Source of the DNA: Lacticaseibacillus songhuajiangensis
GTDB lineage: Bacteria; Bacillota; Bacilli; Lactobacillales; Lactobacillaceae
Direction of reading: 5' to 3'
DNA length: 64,000 nucleotides
Assembly (NCBI RefSeq): GCF_003946025.1
Contig: NZ_RHNR01000004.1
Span: 37,483 to 101,482 of the forward strand
This document shows positions 63,236 through 64,000 of this stretch, piece after piece; within the stretch, counting starts at the first letter, position 1; every line of letters starts with the position of its first letter. Position numbers and translations under genes: made by a program. A model generated the notes under the pieces. The model was not told where the DNA came from. It did no database searches and saw only the letters and a list, made by a program, of their open reading frames with translations.

Positions 63236-63712
63236 ATGAAAATTTATTTTGCCAATGGTTTGTTCAGCCAAGCTGATTTTGAATTCAACGCCCGCATCGT
63301 GGCTGACTTACGCGCCCAGGTACCTGGCGTCGACATCTACTTGCCGCAAGAAAACGCCGCAATTAACGACAAAGAAGCCTACGCCGACTCCAAAATGATT
63401 GCGCAAGCCGACACAGACGAATTGCTCAGTGCCGACCTGGTCGTTGCCGTTCTGGATGGGATCACTATCGATGCCGGCGTGGCCAGTGAAATCGGGGTGG
63501 CCTACGCGCGCGCGATTCCTATCGTGGGCTTGTACACCGACAGCCGCCAGCAGGGCGCGGGCAATCAGCAAAAATTGGCCGCGCTGCAGTCAATCGCCGA
63601 AAATCAGTTCCACTACCTCAACCTTTACACCACCGGCTTGATCAAATTAAACGGCACCATTGTGAACAACACCGCGGATCTCGCCAAAGCAGTCGCTAAC
63701 TACAACAAGTAA
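63236..63712 (+). CDS. Nucleoside 2-deoxyribosyltransferase family protein
   Basis: 158 aa. MKIYFANGLFSQADFEFNARI start, DIYLPQENAAIND, and the active-site region LVVAVLDGITIDAGVASEIGVAYA with catalytic Glu in ASEIG. Start ATG 63236 (AGGAG 6 nt upstream). Family swaps bases between deoxynucleosides or hydrolyses them. Partner of rlmCD with a 14-nt gap. Terminator follows. Confidence 0.9.
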   Translation: MKIYFANGLFSQADFEFNARIVADLRAQVPGVDIYLPQENAAINDKEAYADSKMIAQADTDELLSADLVVAVLDGITIDAGVASEIGVAYARAIPIVGLYTDSRQQGAGNQQKLAALQSIAENQFHYLNLYTTGLIKLNGTIVNNTADLAKAVANYNK

Positions 63713-63732
63713 CCGCACTGTACAACGGCAAC

Positions 63733-63768
63733 CAGGGGCTGTGACAATTTCTTTGTCACAGCCCCTTT
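63733..63768 (+). terminator. Terminator of rlmCD operon
   Basis: GGGGCTGTGACA, ATTTCT, TTGTCACAGCCCC, then TTTTG. Confidence 0.93.
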
Positions 63769-63833
63769 TGTTCCCAACTAAGCCGAATCAACGTGCGAAA
63801 TTGTTAATCCTGGATTATTCATAGAATTTCAAA

Positions 63834-63876
63834 AAAGCAGCGCAATCCCATGATTCACACGGGACTGCGCTGCTTT
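63834..63876. terminator. Second hairpin near the right edge
   Basis: AAAGCAGCGCA-ATCCC ... GGGAC-TGCGCTGCTTT, A run to the left: a terminator for a leftward gene beyond the right edge. The rest up to 64000 holds no gene that I can support; a leftward frame may end around 63955 or 63975. Confidence 0.7.
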
Positions 63877-64000
63877 GGTGTTTCACCCATTGGGTGCGCC
63901 TATATGCTAAGGTTAAGTCGACAAAAACCATCACGAAAGCGAGGCTTCACACCATCTCAACTTTAACCAGCTTATCCCTGCAATGCAATACCAATGTGAC

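Noticed and set aside
1..64000. CRISPR arrays, IS elements, prophage genes, rRNA
   Set aside because: No regularly spaced short repeats, transposase, phage structural genes or rRNA sequences were found.

Overview
The window is a chromosomal segment of a low-GC-phylum but GC-rich lactic acid bacterium, almost certainly a member of the Lactobacillaceae (genus not resolved). The evidence is the gene order thrS / dnaI-dnaB-nrdR / coaE-mutM-polA / murC / ytpR / trmB / ecsBA-hit-prsA / yhaM / pbp2A / argR-argS / mecA / ptsHI / clpE-DUF1827 / prfC / recX, two T-box leaders, strong AGGAGG ribosome sites, frequent TTG and GTG starts, and CtsR and HrcA operators in front of clpE. By eye most of the window is somewhat above 50% GC.

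Layout. 1-8.8 kb: leftward housekeeping genes: thrS (cut by the window edge) behind a Thr T-box, the primosome genes dnaI and dnaB with nrdR, and the operon polA-mutM-coaE. 8.8-9.7 kb: a gene-free stretch with two facing copies of a structured repeat. 9.7-23.7 kb: BI-1-like protein, murC, ytpR, trmB, ecsA/ecsB diverging from hit-prsA, a probable small RNA, yhaM, a YlbF-family gene, pbp2A and an RluA-family pseudouridine synthase. 23.7-24.6 kb: a second gene-free stretch with two more copies of the same repeat, again facing each other. 24.6-40.6 kb: argR, argS behind a T-box and a tRNA-Gly(CCC), a HicB-like protein, azlCD, a lipid kinase, mecA, an MBL hydrolase, ptsH-ptsI, heat-shock-controlled clpE, DUF1827, a MucBP-domain protein and two VIT1/CCC1-like transporters.

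40.6-54.7 kb is an accessory block with visibly lower GC and different codon use. It holds a LysR regulator with a palindromic operator, two small proteins, three aldo/keto reductases, membrane proteins, a GH3 glycosidase with DegV, a cardiolipin synthase, and an intramembrane-sensing-type two-component system divergent from a membrane-anchored permuted NlpC/P60-like protein. 54.7-64 kb returns to core-like genes: prfC, GNAT, Ntdp (DUF402), recX, an Mga-like regulator, an RlmCD-type rRNA methyltransferase and a nucleoside deoxyribosyltransferase-like protein.

Most unusual content. (1) A roughly 330-nt repeat in four copies, arranged as two inward-facing pairs, with at least five hairpins supported by compensatory changes between copies; I do not recognise it as a named family. 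(2) A ThrRS whose editing-site residues are replaced. (3) A promoter/hairpin/terminator unit at 18.96-19.11 kb that looks like a free-standing C-rich small RNA. (4) A tRNA-Gly gene directly joined to the argS T-box leader. (5) An RlmCD-type enzyme without its iron-sulfur cysteines and an aldo/keto reductase with His in place of the catalytic Tyr. (6) Several very small membrane proteins with good ribosome sites. No IS element, prophage, CRISPR array or rRNA gene was seen.
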